From assembly GCF_037975245.1 (NCBI RefSeq), contig NC_092573.1, positions 13,662,001 through 13,726,000 of the forward strand: a stretch of DNA of 64,000 bases. The letters are read 5' to 3'. A model generated the notes under the pieces. The model did no database searches, was not told the DNA's origin, and saw only the letters and a list, made by a program, of their open reading frames with translations. The position numbers were made by a program, and so were the translations under genes. The stretch is from Apostichopus japonicus (Eukaryota > Echinodermata > Holothuroidea > Aspidochirotida > Stichopodidae). Of the stretch, positions 62,697-64,000 are shown one piece after another. Every line of letters starts with the position of its first letter. Position 1 is the first letter of the stretch.

Positions 62697-63240
62697 CTTG
62701 TATTTGATATGCTACTGGATGTAACTAAGTGTGAATATAGGGTTTGTCATGTCTCATAGAGAGTCTGTTTAACTTATAAGACGTTTTATTGTTGTGATAA
62801 TATTACAAATTATACTTTTACAAAGAGGTAATGAGAAGAGAGATTAATATCGTCAGTCATTCTTTAGAACCTCAAGATCATACTGCAGGATGATTCGTAC
62901 TAGTTAACAAAAGTATCCGATCGTGTGTTAAATGTACAATGTATTCCACACAGACTTCATGTTGGTTATATGTGGTCTTATGGTACGATGTGAAGATTTT
63001 CTTGTCATGCCTCAAAAAGGTAAATGACTAACTTCTTTTGAAAGAAAATACAGTACGACGAAAAGTTATCAATTTTATTTGATTACATATTTTGTCTATA
63101 TAGTCTGATATTTCGGTACAGGTGGAACACAGAAGTAGATTTGATACAAACAGTAGCTATGGAGCACAAATATTCAGTTTGTTCCGACAAGAAGGACAAA
63201 ATTGAATCATAATTAAATCTAATCAAGAAATCAGTTTTGT

Positions 63241-64000
63241 TAGGGGTCTGTATCGGGGTTAAAACTTTAAGGCCATTTTTGGTCAAGAAATCATTTTTGT
63301 TACCGATAGTAGAGGTATACCACGTGAAAGATGAACCTGTCTACTTCAATGTGGTGCTAACCGGACATCCTAGTAGGCTCCATAACTAAAGTTAATCGAT
63401 TTTGAAAAAATAAAAATTAACCATTTTTCTTATCATTACACATAACGTATATACAGCGCGTTTAGAGAAGGGTCCGTATCGGGGTTAAAACTTCAAGGCC
63501 ACTTTTGGTCAAGAAATCATTTTTGTTACCGATAGTAGAGGTATACCACGTGAAAGAGGAACCTTTCTACTTTAATGTGGTGCTAACCGGACATCCTAGT
63601 AGGCACCATAACTAAAGTTAATCGATTTTGAAAAAATTAAAAATTAACCATTTTTCTGATCATTACACATTACGTATATACAGCGCGTTTAGAGATGTCC
63701 GGATCGGGGTTAAAACTTTAAGGCCATTTTTGGTCAAGAAATCATTTTTGTTACCGATAGTAGAGGTATATCACGTGAAAGATGAACCTGTCTACTTCAA
63801 TGTGGTGCTAACCGGACATCCTAGTAGGCTCCATAACTAAAGTAAATCGATTTTGAAAAAAATAAAAATCATAAATTTTTCTGATCATTACACATTACGT
63901 ATATACAGCGCGTTTAGAGATGTCCGTATCGGGGTTAAAACTTTAAGGCCATTTTTGGTCAAGAAATCATTTTTGTTACCGATAGTAGAGGTATATCACG
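63241..64000 (-). repeat. 225-bp satellite array, right arm (inverted), running off the window
   Basis: Reverse complement of the 57.7-59.7 kb array, with unit spacing of 225 bp (landmarks 63398, 63623, 63849). At least 3.4 units are present; the far end lies beyond 64000. Confidence 0.95.

Larger units (their letters stand above)
61141..63240. mobile_element. 2.1-kb segment splitting the right arm of the inverted repeat
   Basis: The inverted 225-bp unit breaks off after GTATATA near 61140 and resumes at TTAGGGGTCTGTATCGGGGT near 63241, missing only a few bases. The insert holds a 117-residue minus-strand frame and a nested hAT-type element. It may be the core of the composite element or an unrelated insertion; no clear target duplication was seen. 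Confidence 0.7.

Noticed and set aside
1-64000. CRISPR arrays, bacterial operons, rRNA or intact tRNA genes
   Set aside because: None seen. The regular arrays have no spacer-repeat structure, and the tRNA-like segments are SINE heads with degenerate cloverleafs.

Overview
This window is animal nuclear DNA. The genes are split by many GT-AG introns, the base composition is AT-rich, and the introns are packed with satellites, SINE and LINE pieces, microsatellites and MITE-like elements. The repeat style (tRNA-derived SINEs with a GTCCTTGAGCAAGGCAC-type core, a dispersed family carrying TGACCTTTGACC, CR1-like LINE fragments) fits a marine invertebrate, possibly an echinoderm. The species call is an inference; the sequence alone does not settle it.

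Genes, left to right. (1) About 0.6-12.4 kb, minus strand: the 5' two thirds of POLG, the mitochondrial DNA polymerase gamma catalytic subunit. Nine exons with matching phases cover the targeting peptide, the whole 3'-5' exonuclease domain (all three motifs) and the spacer. The polymerase domain lies beyond the left edge. (2) 14.96-16.05 kb, plus strand: a small two-exon gene of 165 residues that I do not recognise, head-to-head with POLG. (3) 18.2-22.0 kb, minus strand: three phase-compatible exons forming the 3' end of an unrecognised gene. (4) 26.4-50.1 kb, minus strand: KHDC4 (BLOM7/KIAA0907), an RNA-binding splicing cofactor with KH-type domains. Sixteen exons were mapped, lacking only a short first exon; a 395-codon Gln/Pro-rich exon makes the protein nearly twice the human length.

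Between the genes and inside introns: a 16-bp satellite against a POLG splice acceptor; two LINE fragments in tandem in a POLG intron; a 240-bp tandem duplication; an interspersed family present three times; several 100-bp tandem arrays; two perfect short hairpins in one KHDC4 intron; and a tandem duplication that copied the end of a KHDC4 exon together with its splice donor.

The right end (57.5-64 kb and beyond) is the most unusual part. It is a very large inverted repeat whose arms are themselves tandem arrays: an outer tier of 225-bp units and an inner tier of about 135-bp units, around a loop of about 300 bp holding an open, protein-like reading frame. This is the architecture of Foldback/Galileo-type transposons. 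The right arm is split by a 2.1-kb segment containing another open reading frame, which is itself interrupted by a 1,005-bp hAT-type element with a perfect 8-bp target duplication.
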